Positions 35,634 to 47,704 of a stretch of 64,000 nucleotides of DNA are shown here, in pieces. This DNA comes from Trichosphaerium sp. ATCC 40318. Taxonomy: Eukaryota; Discosea; Flabellinia; Trichosidae. The stretch lies in contig JALMLS010000288.1 of assembly GCA_038496445.1 (NCBI GenBank), positions 101,530-165,529 on the forward strand. The letters are read 5' to 3'. Position 1 is the stretch's first letter, and the number at the start of each line of letters is the position of its first letter. The notes beneath the pieces are model-generated. The model saw only the letters and a program-made list of their open reading frames with translations. It did no database searches and was not told the DNA's origin. The position numbers were made by a program, and so were the translations under genes.

Positions 35634-38600
35634 TTACTTCATTGCACTCTCCAATAGAGCCATTGAGTACGCCCATCTATTGTAGTTAATACCAAACAAG
35701 GCCTCGGTCTCGTAATCAGCCTTGGAAGGCTTCAGGCTATTAATCTCATCTACAGCGGATGTGTACATTGCGTTGTATCCTTTGAGTGTTGTCATGAACG
35801 CATTTGTGTCTTTCAATGCTTGATATCCCATCAACCTTCCAGCGGATGCTGCATCTGAAATGCGACCACCAGATACAGTGTGAGCACCTGGTGTTACACG
35901 TGTTTCATCAAGGTTCTTCTTGGCAAGATTTGCGTGAATCAATTTACCAGTTAATCCAGACATGAGAGCATCATCAACAGGTCCGATAGCAGTCACTTTA
36001 ATTGTCACCTAGTCGAAGAAAAAAAATCAGAAAAAACTCGGAAATTATTAGCTATAGAGGCACTCTATCATGGAGCAAACTATGCCCCAAGATCATGGAC
36101 ACATGATATGGTAGTTTCAGGATAGATAGTTGTTGATAAAGTTGAGTTTTTAAAGAAAGAATTTGCGTTTAAATTTGTTGAGTTTTTTTGTTGTATTAGA
36201 CGTACATTGTTTGAGGTTGATAACATTCCTGTACGTATTACTGTAGTCAAACGATCACCTTCATAAGACCATGTGTTTCCACCTGAAGTACCACCAGTAA
36301 TGGCAACGCCATTTATACTTCCTGACTTCAATGGCAAAAAGTTGACGATTCTTAGTTCATATTCACGTGTTTTAGGGAATGAAGGATAAGGAGATTGAGA
36401 TCCAACTCCTGATATCGTGAATGTCATTGAGTCTGATGTACGCGTATAACTTAACTTTGTGAACACGTGTTTGTTATCAAGGTAATCCCTTGTGATACCA
36501 TCGTCTTCATAAAGCTCACAGAATCCCTTGTTGGTACCTGGGTTGACGTAGAATACCAAGTTTGTGTATTGTCTTGAAGCTAATCCAATAGAACCGTGTG
36601 GTACGTTTCTCGCACGTATGATAGAGCCTTAGCACAATGTTAATAGACGATGGTGATGACTGAGTGGCAAAGAAGTGAAAGAGTTGCAAACTGGATTTGG
36701 CGTTTTTGATTGTATGTACCTGCTTTGGTGAACATTGGTATTTCGGACAAGTCGTATCCTTTAGTGAGGACAGTACTTCCATCAGAAGCACCTGTACGCA
36801 TTGTATGTGTATTCAAATCAAACCACTGACCAGGTGGGATCCAAACGGATTTCTAAATCAAATAAGAAGAGAAACAACACTTGATAAAATAGTACATCGG
36901 AAAATGATTCTTACCTGAGCAAGGCTTGTTGTCTTGTTCGATGGTGTAACAACAGGTGCTACGATTATATCATCAAACAAGAAATATTGAGCATAATTTC
37001 CTGATGCATCAGCGAGGTAAGCCTTGTCGAATTGAGGGAACCTGAGGAAAAAAAAAGTCAAAACAAACAAGAAAAAAGAAAATTTGAACGTACTCATAGT
37101 ACATTGGCCTTATAAGCGACACTCCAGAGTCAAAAGCTTCCCTTACACCTGTGTATATGTATGGTAATAAGCTTTCACGCAACATGTACGCTTCACGATT
37201 GATATCAATGTATTTATACGGAACCTAATCCAAAAACAAAAACGTCAAAATTACTTTAACAAATTATGAAAGATACCTTCCAAGGCGCAACAATACCACA
37301 ATTAGGTGGATCATTGTTCATACATCCTCCAGCGGACATTCCTCTATCATGTGTACGGAATACAGGAGACATAGCACCCCACTGAATCCATCTGGTATGC
37401 AATTCGTGATCATCTGAAGGACCAACAATATCTACAAGACACTTAATTTCAATGCAAAACGAAAGTAAAGTCATCGATTTTTTCAGCACTCGGCGTACCA
37501 TGAGACCACAATCCGTAAAGGACATTACTTGCTGTGAGCGTGTAGTACGGTTGGTAAGCAAGGTTTGCCCATGTGAGACCGGCTACATCACCAGAGAAAC
37601 CAACTTGGTACCTATGATTTCCCATACCGCCCCAACGTGCTAAGACAAGTCCTCGCTTATTCTCGCCACGTCTCAAATGATCAGTGACACGGACTTGGTT
37701 CAAACCAATTGTAGGATTCTGTTTACCACCAGCACAACCGCCTTGTTTACCACCTTGTTGCCAATCTATAATCAATGGTGTTAATAAACGCAGAACTCAT
37801 CAAGAAGGTCGACAAAGTTGTTTTTAGTTCGTTAAGTTTTTGATTTCCGTCTCTGACTTACCAATCCACCAGAAGTCCATTCCCATGGTTTCATCATAAT
37901 CCATTACTATATCTTCAAGAGCATGCATGTAATCCTTTGAAACAACCTTGAAATGAATAGTTTCGGTGGAATTTGGGTTCATGCCAAGTGCTTTTGCCAT
38001 TTCTTTGTATTTATCTTCAGTCGATCGAACACCATCGTTATCATGAAGATTAGCGCCAACGTAAAGATCTATAAAAGAATATTTAGATACCTCCGAACAA
38101 GGAGTAAAAGAATGGTTCGAAGTTGTCGGCTAGGAGGCAAAAAAAAACCCAAACAAAAAGTGGAGAAAAAACTAAAGGTTATTTTACACACCTTTGCTGT
38201 GGAGCCAACCAAGCGTATCTGCTGGTTCAGGAAATAAACGCCTATCAAATGAATATCCTCCCCATCCTGTACAGTACGAAATGTTAGTTAAAACACTACC
38301 AGCTTAACACAACCAAAACTTAAAACTTTAGGGAAAAAGTGTTTTGTTTTTTTTACCGTTTCGTATCACGTGCCTTGCTTAGAATGCCAATCCATATCTA
38401 AGATATATGTATCAAGTGGAAATCCAAATCTCTCGTAATTCTCAACAATCTCAACAACATCAAAATTGTTAACATTGAGCCAGATAGACCTGAGAAAGAT
38501 TCATTTGAAAACTGCTAATGAAAAAAAAACCCAGTTGTCTTACCACCATATACCCATCGCATGACGTGGAACCATAGGTACCTTACCACCGATCATTTGG

Positions 38601-39719
38601 TAGTCTTTTAGCGCATGTTTAAAGTTCAAGCCATGTCCAAAAAAGTACAAGTCAACGCTATCAGTGTTCAAGCCTGAGTTTGTTGGTTAGCTGGAAAAGA
38701 CGACGAAAAAAAAACTCTTCACTTTTTATGTCCCAATTGTGCACTGATGCACTACAGGCTTACTTTGCCACCAAAAGTCTGAGTCTAAGCCCCAGTTATC
38801 TGCGTCATCAATAAGAGCCCATCCATCACGCGAAACAAGACCCCATTCACAATGAAAGAGTTCTTCATGTACCATTTTACCAGCGTTTTCAGTACAATTA
38901 AGCGTTTCAGCGCCTATCTCGTCCAAACTCTTGATAGTACCAAGCAAGTTTCTATTTAGCAAGTCAGCGTTTATTTTCACTTTCTCCATCTGTATCACGT
39001 GCCTCGAACCGCTATTGGTCATACCATACGCCCATTTTTTAAAGGCATCGTTTCCGCTTTTAACAGGCGAAATACTCAATGTGGAAGCAGAGAAAGCGCT
39101 TCCAACTTGATAAGACAATGTAAGAGAGTCTGTTTTAATCTCTAGAACATTATTCGTTCTAATACAATGCCATCAATCCAAGATAAGACCAAAAACGAGC
39201 GGGGTTTTTGTAAACCACCAAAAAACCAAAAAAAAACTTTTTGGTTCAAGGTGTTTTGTCAACGCACGTGGTTTGTGCAAAATGAGGTACAGCAAGGTTA
39301 CGATTTACAACCGCAAAAGTAGCTCTGTTTTCGAAACTAGCTTTGTCGTTGTATTCAATACGTATCTACGAGGAATATAATAAGTACACGCGACAAGAAG
39401 CTGGTGCCAGGAGAAAAAAAAGAAAACGTTTAAGAAAAGTACCAGTTGAGGTGTTAGTATAGTGAAACGTGCTTTACCAGACGTTACTACAGCCTATAAG
39501 AGTAATATTAGAACCATTTTGAATAACCGTAACAAACGAATAACGGTACAAATAGCACAGGCAGTAGACAAGTATAAAACAGGGTAGACTTTACATCAAA
39601 AAAGTTTTTTTTCTTTTTTTTTTTTTTCGTACAGAAGGATCCGCCACAGGATTGTATGGAAGCAGTTCCTTAGCTAGTACAAAAGTAAATACGATGGATA
39701 AAGCCCAGATCCAACGCAT
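35634..39719 (-). CDS. secreted GH31 glycoside hydrolase (alpha-glucosidase-like)
   Basis: Sixteen exons: 39633-39719, 39443-39493, 39268-39365, 39003-39158, 38764-38951, 38544-38673, 38374-38489, 38192-38266, 37862-38068, 37499-37765, 37277-37431, 37094-37224, 36915-37041, 36720-36852, 36206-36627, 35634-36008; 905 residues with all phases consistent. Signal peptide (MRWIWALSIVFTFVLA), then RFTILTPQL, CEWGLVSRDGW, LDMDWH, a WWID-WQ segment whose Asp is the likely nucleophile, RWGGMGNHRY, GFSGDV with the likely acid/base Asp, and WIQWGAMSPVFRTH. GH31 enzymes cleave or transfer alpha-glucosyl residues. Two introns are GC-AG with GCACGTG donors. Exact substrate cannot be told from sequence. Confidence 0.9.
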
Positions 39720-39870
39720 TGTGGAGTATTTTTGTAAACTAACTTAAAGTGACCGTTTAAGTTATGTTTAGTGAATCACGTGTTTGTTAAATTCTATTTT
39801 GTAGGCCAGTTTACATTAGCGAGTTGCATACATTTGCTGGCGTTTGTGAATAGATCTTTATGCACGTAGA

Positions 39871-39984
39871 TGTATTGCAGACGAAGGGATAAGAGCACTT
39901 GCAGTCACAATTAATATCATCCATGCAATTGCTGATGAAGGGTTAAAAGCACTGTCTGGTGTTCATACGATTAATTACCCTTAA
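39871..39984 (+). pseudogene. LRR relic
   Basis: Plus-strand reading CIADEGIRALAV then IADEGLKALSGVHTI before a stop: two family repeats left from an F-box/LRR copy, just upstream of the GH31 start. Confidence 0.6.
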
Positions 39985-40637
39985 GTTTTACAAATACAGT
40001 ACAAGTGAAGGTATTGCAACGCTTTCTAGTGCTTATTTTATTCAAACAGATATCTGTCGTGACAGTATCAAATTGTGTATGAAGTAATATTTGGAAGATA
40101 TTTTCGTGGCTATAGTACTTGGGTACATAAAACGTTGGGTTGCAAGTGACCCAGATTGATTGTATATATTACAAGAACATGCGAATAAAATATAATAAAA
40201 TAAGAACAGTACAAAGATAAATTGTAGCGCGGTGTCGCTAAACTCGGAAACATCATGTCAGTACGTTTTTGTTTACACAAAATTATCAAAAAATATCTTG
40301 AGATACAACGCTCCAAAAACCAAGTTGTAACGTGCGTCGAAACGGCGTCAATGTAGTTATAAAATACTTCTATTTTCCTTACGTGTACGTTCACTATAGA
40401 GAACGCTTTGGAAGTGCCAAATGGCGGCTTCTTTCGATACCAAATGCCGATACTTCCAAAATAATTGTGCGTTGTCAGCAATAGTGGGGAAATATTTTAT
40501 CCGCAAATCACCATAACACGCCACAAAAGTGCCATGGATAGGTAGACCAGTTAGTTTACTATCATCACCACGCGAAAAATGTCCTCCCGCGGGTGGACAA
40601 AGTGCACACGTAACTTAGTTCAGTACGCAAATTCAAA
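39985..40637. other. intergenic with a dispersed short repeat
   Basis: About 40251-40365 resembles 56955-57045, the first intron of the RGS gene (CATGTCAGTACGTTTTTGTTT, ACAACGCTC, CGTGCGTCGAAA). A 123-codon minus frame (40110-40481) covers this repeat and is not otherwise supported. Confidence 0.5.
40251..40365. repeat. short dispersed repeat, copy 1
   Basis: Partial match to 56955-57045 with several indels. Intergenic here, intronic there. Confidence 0.5.
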
Positions 40638-41551
40638 ATGAAGTTTACAACAGCTATTCTTCTCGTTGTTATCGCTACAGTCGCTCTCTGTGCTGATCCA
40701 CCAAAGCCTAAATGGCCTGAAGCCTTCTCAGCAACGTAAGTAACAACACGAAAATTCTACTAACTATTTCCTAAGCATTTTCATCCGCCACACTCAAGGC
40801 CATGGTCATGACCACAGACCAGAAGAATTTACAAGGTAACAATTTTACGACCGTTAAACTGGGCCTACCTAAAATAATTTAGAGTTATGTATGATCACGT
40901 GAAGAAGATGGGTCGTCGTGACGGTTTCTTGGAGTTTAAAGACGAAGTTTACTTCGGAAAGCGGTACGCTAAACCCTAACAAAAATAAGCACGTGTTTCA
41001 TAAAAACTAAAACTGTTAGTGTATGGAATCATGTTGAGAACAAAGAGTACCACATATTCCACCGTCAAGGTTTTGAGACTTGTTACGTAAGAGCTATCAA
41101 CTCAACAATGCCATTCCCTACTTTCGAGAACGTTAAATACATGGGCGAGGTACCTACGGCGGAAAAACTAAAATAATTATTCCGAAAAACTTGTTTGAGT
41201 TTATTTTCTAACTTCTACAAAGGCTGCCGTTGATGGTCACTTGTGCTACCACTGGATTGGTACGTCAACGCCTTAACCTTTTGTTTACTAGTAACTAAAC
41301 ATATCTAACAGAGGAGAACCACGAGGAACATAGAACACTTCAATACTATGATCGCCAAGACGATGGATCTCCAAAACGTATTGAGGTCGATTACGGACGT
41401 GGTGTAGCTGAAACATGGGACTTTCATGAGTTTGATGCTTGCCCTCAAGATCCAGAACTTTACGTACACGTGATTTATAAAACGGTTGTTATCTAACACT
41501 TTTTTTTCCTAGGAAATCGGTTGGATCAAGGATCACTGTAACCCTGCTTAA
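40638..41551 (+). CDS. secreted ependymin/LVN1.2-like protein
   Basis: Seven exons: 40638-40735, 40776-40835, 40883-40963, 41020-41149, 41223-41259, 41312-41463, 41513-41551; 198 residues, phases consistent. Signal peptide (MKFTTAILLVVIATVALCA). Features shared with the ependymin-related/LVN1.2 group: TRVMYD near residue 52, two conserved Cys, and a C-terminal DFHEFDACPQDPELY before EIGWIKDHC. Proteins of this group are secreted lipid- or calcium-binding beta proteins; the role here is unknown. A His-rich GHGHDH follows the signal peptide. Intron 6 starts GTACACGTG. Confidence 0.75.
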
Positions 41552-41737
41552 GAGGAATATACCTTCATCGCTAATAAAGCAATCACCTTCAAAAAAACTG
41601 TGACAGTAGTTTTATTTTTTGTTACAACGATTTAGTATAGACAAAGGTTTTTCCCCCCCATTCCTTTTCAGCACATGTTCTTGCCTCCAATAAGCGTTAC
41701 TATTACTCAACATATGTTATAGCAACGCCTAGGGGCT

Positions 41738-42430
41738 CTAGCCCTTAATGTTGTTTACTAGCTCAGTTAAAATCTTGACAGATATTTCTTTCCCATTTTT
41801 GTAAACAGCCTTTTCAAGTAGTAGACCATCACGGTACCATGCTTTGAACAGTCCTTCTATTTTACCGTCTACACAATAGTACAATTCATTTAATTGACCA
41901 TTATCATACCACTCCTTGTGCTCTCCTTCAAGTGAATCATCAACGTAATAACACAATATGTGTAGTTCCCCATTAACATGCCACATCTTACACTCTCCTT
42001 CCCGTTTGCCATTGATGTAAGTCCACTGTGACCTCAACTGACCATTTGCGTACCAATCTTTGTAAACTCCTTCCTTTTGATTGTTAAGATAGTAGCAAAG
42101 GTGCTTCACTTGACCATTATCGTACCATCTCTTGTTCTCTCCTTCTTGGTTACCATGTACAAAAGTGCATAGTTCATCCAATTGCCCGTTTATGTATGTT
42201 TTGTGCTCTCCATGAAGTCTACCATGTTCCCATTGTGAGATATACACTCTGTTGTAAATTCTTGCCTTCCATTTACCACTTTTCTTTAACTCACTATCAA
42301 ATCTTGTTGTAAATGCTGAACGTTTGCATAATAGTGGCCACTTTATAAATAATTTAAAGTCCAGATCCATAATATCAAGTTGTATCTCCATAGGAAGGTG
42401 CAGAACGTTACAAAGACTAGTACCGTCCAT
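41738..42430 (-). CDS. F-box / MORN-repeat protein
   Basis: A 230-residue intronless paralogue of 1455-2147. F-box-like start (LHLPMEIQLDIMDLDFKLF) and five to six MORN repeats with GEHKTYINGQLDELC and WYDNGQVKHLCYY. It lacks the MEQNRS leader of its relative and has an extra C-terminal segment (LTELVNNIKG). Probable ubiquitin-ligase adaptor by domain content. Confidence 0.85.
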   Translation of the reverse strand: MDGTSLCNVLHLPMEIQLDIMDLDFKLFIKWPLLCKRSAFTTRFDSELKKSGKWKARIYNRVYISQWEHGRLHGEHKTYINGQLDELCTFVHGNQEGENKRWYDNGQVKHLCYYLNNQKEGVYKDWYANGQLRSQWTYINGKREGECKMWHVNGELHILCYYVDDSLEGEHKEWYDNGQLNELYYCVDGKIEGLFKAWYRDGLLLEKAVYKNGKEISVKILTELVNNIKG

Positions 42431-42912
42431 AATCTACGGTTTGACCCCTATGAAAAGAGTAGAATAGAAATTAGACTTTATGGCGTTGTTTTACGTCGCT
42501 TTGTTTGAAACTGATGGCCATCAAAAAGAGCAAGACGGTCAACAAAGTTCAACAGAAAGTACTTTGCGTACTTGTGTCCTATTAAATTCAATATCGCCTG
42601 TCGGAATGTCCTTATTATTAGTAAACATAAACTCTATGGTTGGCAAACATGTCACGAACATACTGTCATTCATTTCATAGAAAATAGCGTAAAAAAAGAA
42701 TGGGAACATAGTTTTTGAACGCCATCACAACATTTGATTTCAGTCCCATTCTTAGGCGACGGCTAAGCTGGAACCGATAAGATCTATACAAGCCGATGCA
42801 ATTAGTCTCAAGACAGTGGAAACAATGTCTAGAAACTCTACTACATCTATCATAGTCGAAAAGCATTGGATAGTTGAGTTTTATTGAGTTTGATTTTTTT
42901 TATGAAGTTGTT
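42431..42912. other. no gene seen
   Basis: Short unsupported frames on both strands only. Confidence 0.4.
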
Positions 42913-44590
42913 TTAAAAGCTTGTTCTGAAGGCATCTTCAATAAACATTTGGTTCGACATATTTGGATCACTGTTGTATCCACCAACAACGAAGAATCTG
43001 TTTCCTGCGTTCACAGCACAAGTACGTTTAAGAGGACCTGGTTTTGAACCAGATTGAGATACAAGTGTCCACGTTTTTGCATTAACATTCCATGAAAATA
43101 GCTTAAAAAAGAATTACTTAGATAGCTCACAATTTCTTATGTTCTTACCTCATCACGAACATCATTATTTCCAGTTACTTGTCCTTCACCTGCATAAACA
43201 AGAACCTTTGATCCTATTTTGTTTGGTGCTGTTCCAACGAAGTATCTAGGAGGTACTAGAGCATTTGGAGCAGAAGCGTCATACACTTGTGTCCATTGTT
43301 GTGAACTTAAATCAAACTCCCTTTGGACAAATGTTAATGTTGTTCTGTATACTAGACTTTGTTAGACTTACCAAACGTCTCCGATGACGTTAATAGAGAA
43401 AGAAGGAGTAAACATAGCTCCACTGTAAAGCCACAATTTACGGCCGTACTTGATGGATTCTAACGCGCTGAAAAATCTTGCTGGAGGAAAACTTGTTTGT
43501 TCCACACTTCGTTTTTCTTGAGTCTCAGCATTGGTTAATGGCGATACCACCCTACCGAGTAGAGCATTCGCAAAGGCTGCTTTACCGGCATTAAAAGGTA
43601 TGCTTAAAGTATTTCTCTTAGACGAAGGAGGCGCAGCAAGAAGTGACCATGCATTGTTGTTAGCGTTATAAACCCAAAGGTCATTGAAAGGCTGGAAAGT
43701 AGCACTTAAGCCTCCAAAGACATAGAACTTATTGCCGTAAGTTGTTGACGAACAACCTGTTCTAGCGCCTAGCCCAGATGGTAGAGAGTTTGTACGATCG
43801 GTCCATCGCCCTAAGCAAGCCAATCAGAAAAAAGAAAAACACAAAATAGAAAAAAAAAAAAGTTTGTTTTATTTGGATAAATAATCGTAGCACACCACGT
43901 GAGTTGGTTTTTTCTCATGACTTTTCGTATGAACGTACTTGTTCCCGTATTAAACGTATAAAAAATATCACTCGCTAGGAAGTTCATACCAGCATCATCA
44001 AACTGGCCACCACCAAAAACTAAAAGGACGTCCCTACGTCCTCTCTTTACTGCTCCGCTAGTAAAAAATAAATACTTAAAAAATCGCTTTAATAATAGCG
44101 TACGTAGCAGCGAAAGCACGTGCTGAAGGAACTGTTGAACCTACTGGCGTATACTACGAGGTCATTAACAAAAAGATTCACACATATTTCCACCAGGCCG
44201 TACCTTTCTCCAAAGGCACCTCAAAGGTCCTGAGATTATTCTGCATCTTCTAACATCGTTAAAGAATTGCCAGTTTGTAGAATCATCTTCAGGCATATCT
44301 TGAACGCCACCAAACACATAGAAGTAGTTCGGTGCGCCTAAGTGTTACACAAACATGAGTACAGATTTTCTTTAAAAATAAAGCGTACTTGGGTACAAGT
44401 TTGCCGCTAGTTCACCGCTTCCTCTATTAAAAAAAAATCACGTGTTAACATTATATGATAGTTTATTTTGGATAAAGTTGCAGAATTCTTACGTTGGGAA
44501 AGGATCGTTGCCTATCGAAGATGCTTTTGACCAAAACCCTGCAGCATGTGCACATACTATAAAAGCGAGAAAGATTACAAGCTTCCACAT
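42913..44590 (-). CDS. secreted Kelch-repeat protein
   Basis: Eight exons: 44493-44590, 44389-44423, 44204-44337, 44104-44153, 43939-44057, 43372-43810, 43149-43320, 42913-43101; 411 residues, phases consistent. Signal peptide (MWKLVIFLAFIVCAHA). Kelch blades show YFYVFGGV, VPSARAF, DVLLVFGGG, KFYVFGGLS with NDLWVYN, KVLVYAGEG and RFFVVGGYN. Six or so blades would form a beta-propeller, usually a protein or sugar binding surface; related folds include galactose-oxidase-like proteins. No transmembrane segment. Function unknown. Confidence 0.85.
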
Positions 44591-45110
44591 GGTTAGTTGT
44601 TTTTCGAAAAATACACGATGTTTTAAGTCAGCATCCAAAATAAAAAGTAAATTCTCCTTTTATACTCCGACGTACTTTCTATTCGGAATATATTATTTGG
44701 GCTGTCGCCCCAAAGGCGGGCAGTATTGATATCTGTAGTACATCATATTGTAATAATGAACCGTTTTACATGCTTGAGAGCGCTGCGGGTATTTTTTTAG
44801 CATCGATAGTCCGCGCTAGTTGAATGGCTTCTACCACGTGGTAAGTTCACAGTAGACATTTACCCGAAGTTTAGCCGAATATCCACAAACCAACATATTT
44901 CCTCCTACGCGAGTAGCACTGCAGTATCTACACCGAAAGTAGTTTTTTGGATTTTGGAGGAGCAAAGCACACAAACCTCGCTAGTACAAGGGTTTTACAT
45001 CTTCTTCCAAAGAGTAAATATACTTGGTTGAAATTGGATTGCTTTTTGGGTAAAACTGTAAAATGACAAAACACACTTCGCTAGAATTATGTTTTTGTCT
45101 CTACAACTGA
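44591..45110. other. no gene seen
   Basis: Promoter side of the Kelch gene. A perfect palindrome ACCACGTGGT lies at 44834. No coding sequence supported. Confidence 0.4.
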
Positions 45111-45119
45111 GTTTATTGT

Positions 45120-45480
45120 CGCGATAAATTGAATGGAGAGTACAAGCAATAGTACTCCAATGGCAACCAGAGCGAGCAAAGTAATTATGTAAATGGTAAC
45201 CTTGAAGGAGAGTACAAGGAGTGGAGCAGAGGTAATAGGCTTTTTTCGCATACATTTTATTCTTGATAAACGAGTTTAAGGAGGGTATGATTTTACAAGC
45301 AACCCTAAGTACACTGCTTTATAACAGTGGCGGTGAGCTAGGTGGGGAATATAAGGAGTGGTATATGTATGACAGGTCGCATAAACAATGCTTTTATGTC
45401 AATGGCAAGTTAAACAAAGAGCAAGGACTTTACTTTGTGATAAGTAGCTTAGCACTAAATCAAGGTAGCATTCAACAACT
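45120..45480 (+). pseudogene. MORN-repeat relic
   Basis: Plus-strand MORN units with frame breaks: LNGEYKQ, YVNGNLEGEYKEW, then LGGEYKEWYM and FYVNGKLNKEQ. No F-box part remains. Related units resume at 46.9-47.4 kb beyond the TIMP-like gene, so one or two F-box/MORN copies decayed here. Confidence 0.6.
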
Positions 45481-45577
45481 AGTTATGTACTATTACTATT
45501 TTGAATTGCAGAATCGAGGATTATAACAACAAAATGGTAGAGTGAATATCTTTATTGATATAGAGCTTTTTGTTTTC

Positions 45578-46301
45578 TTAAACGGCTTGACAAACGTTTG
45601 AGCAACATCCACGTGGGGTACAACCTTCTGTACAAGTATGTTGTGGGCATCTCACATAATCGCAGCATTGAGCAAACCCACAAGCAAAGCAATTGTCAGG
45701 AACAACTGCGCAGTTTCCGCATTCTTCATCACAGTTGTGAGCAATTTCAGGGCAAGCAAGGCATTTTTCTGGTAAAGGTGTAGGGTTCTTACAATCAATA
45801 TCTTTAGGATCTGGGACATTACAGAATCCAACCATGTCACAGCTTGTTACGTATACTTCAAAACTACTAACAAGAGCTCCAGGGATAAGGTACTCCTGGT
45901 AACAAGTAAGTTCAATTTATTAAGAGGTTTATCCGGGCACGTGCCTTTCCAACCTCAAAGTTAAAGCCACAACCAGCAGGATTAGATCTAAAGGCTGTCA
46001 GTTGATGAAAAAAATAAAGCGCGTGTCATCAGGCTGGTGGTGTGTAAGTATTTAACGGTGCGTACGCAGATGAAACAAGTATTCTTGTCCTAGCTATGCC
46101 ATGTTGGGGAAATTTAAAGGTATCTACTATTACAGCTCTCCACCTTCGAGTTGTTGTTTGTTCAGGTATTGCTGATTCAATTCTAACTCTCAGTACTGCT
46201 TCCGCACTGCAAAAGACTTCTTCTTCGCTCCTAGGAAAGCAAGAGCATCCGCATACGTATGAGATCGAGCAAATGGCAACTAGTGATAGCAAGAGGTGCA
46301 T
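45578..46301 (-). CDS. secreted TIMP/NTR-domain protein, putative metalloproteinase inhibitor
   Basis: Exons 46066-46301, 45945-45987 and 45578-45895; 198 residues. After the signal peptide the mature chain would start CSCFPRSEEEVFCSAEAVLRVRI, matching the TIMP pattern CxCxPx(6)FC...VxRxR (cleavage before CSC inferred). Then NPAGCGFNFEVGKEYLIPGA and YVTSCDM, the NTR-domain core, followed by a C-terminal ~75 residues with about 20 Cys. In TIMPs the free N-terminal Cys chelates the protease zinc. Intron 2 is GC-AG with GCACGTG. It is nested between MORN relics on the opposite strand. Confidence 0.75.
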
Positions 46302-46839
46302 TGTAGACTTGTTTTTACAATTTTATAAAGCAAGTTAAGAAAACCATGTGAATCGACACGTGGAACTTGATTTCTTACTATCCTTCTGCAGATTGTTTAT
46401 TGATAGGGGTTCGCTAGTGTACAGCTTCAATTTTTGTATTTGATCCAAAGGGAGATGGAAAAAATAATTCGCCGGTGTCACTTGAACTAGAATAATTTTA
46501 CCGTATTTGTCGTTAAAGTTATTTTCATGAACCACCCTTATTTAAAGCACGTGACAAATGCAAGTTGCATTTTTTATTAGTGAATCACCACTGTGCATCC
46601 ACAGTTGGTAAAATTAATATTAAATGAAAAAAAGCTGCTAGATAGTAATCGTAAACTTGAACTTTAAAAAAGTTCCTGTTCGAAATGATTAGGAGATATA
46701 CAATGATTAGGCAAATGGTTCAGTAAGCTTAAACCACACGCTTGCTGTACTCCGTTCAGGGCCGGTATTCTTGGTCCTCCTAGGACTTCTATTATGCCTT
46801 TTTTTTGGCTATAAACAATGATTTGAAATAGCGCTGGAC
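46302..46839. other. no supported gene
   Basis: A 66-codon minus frame at 46335-46535 (NDKYGKIILVQVTPANYFF) is protein-like but starts at GTG and has no partner exons. CACGTG at 46359 and 46549. Confidence 0.35.
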
Positions 46840-47390
46840 TTGATCTGCAACGTTCAGTTTCCAACCTTGTTTAAATATCGCACTATGCGAAAAAGCGACA
46901 AACAAACTGTATGGTTCACATTGCAGAAAATTCATTGGAAGCATGGTGGTGAGTACAACAAATGGTTCGAAGATGGGAAATTGAGGAAACGGTGCTATTA
47001 TGAAAACAGTGCTTTGACATGGAAGTACGACGTATGGAGAAGTGACCGCCAAGGGCGTATAGAATGTACATACTCGAAAAATAACCGGATTGGTGTGTAC
47101 AAAAAGTGGCAATCACAAAACAAGTTGCTAGTACATTGCTTTTATGATGATAGAGGTAAAAAACATGGAGAGTACAAAATTTGAATAGAAAGTATCATAG
47201 AAATTTCAAACCACATAAGCACTGCTTCTATGTCAATGGCAAGTTAAACAAGGATTACTATGAGTGGTATAATAGTGGTGTATTACATAAACAGTGCTCT
47301 TATATAAACGGCAAAGTCAGTGGCGAGTACAAAGAATATAGTTGGTATCTTAAAGGTACACGTTTTAGTTTAATTAATTTACATAAATAA
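46840..47390 (+). pseudogene. MORN-repeat relic
   Basis: Two adjoining frames, broken near 47182, encode MORN units: HGGEYNKWFEDGKLRKRCYY, RIGVYKKW, KHGEYKI, then CFYVNGKLNKDYYEWYNSG and INGKVSGEYKEY. The F-box is absent and the start is not credible. Confidence 0.65.
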
Positions 47391-47704
47391 AAGTAGTGAG
47401 GTTTAGTTTGTCAAGTGTGTACATCTTTGAGTGCCATTAATGAGACATAATCACTATAGATCTGTTACATATGCGCTATCAAGTCAACATTTGTTTCAAG
47501 TATAGTGTGCAATCACGTGATTTTAATTTAATAATTACAGTGTAATACCCTTGATGTGCGATGAGTTGGCGTTTCGACATGGGTTCTGCTATATGGTAAG
47601 GTTTAGAGTACAGGAGGGGTTGTTAGTAATTGTTTGTAACAACCACATAGACTGGTCACTGATAGTAAAAACGCGTGTTTTTATTTACTAGCCAACGTGC
47701 TGCC
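47391..47704. other. intergenic upstream of the large F-box/LRR gene
   Basis: No gene. CACGTG inside ATCACGTGAT (47512) about 190 bp before the start codon. Confidence 0.4.

Noticed and set aside
40110-40481. 123-codon minus-strand frame
   Set aside because: Covers a dispersed noncoding repeat and lacks domain motifs or splice partners.
44104-44153. GC-AG intron with a GCACGTG donor in the Kelch gene
   Set aside because: Phase and the Kelch motif VPSARAF show GCACGTG is coding here; the true donor is GTACGC at 44103.
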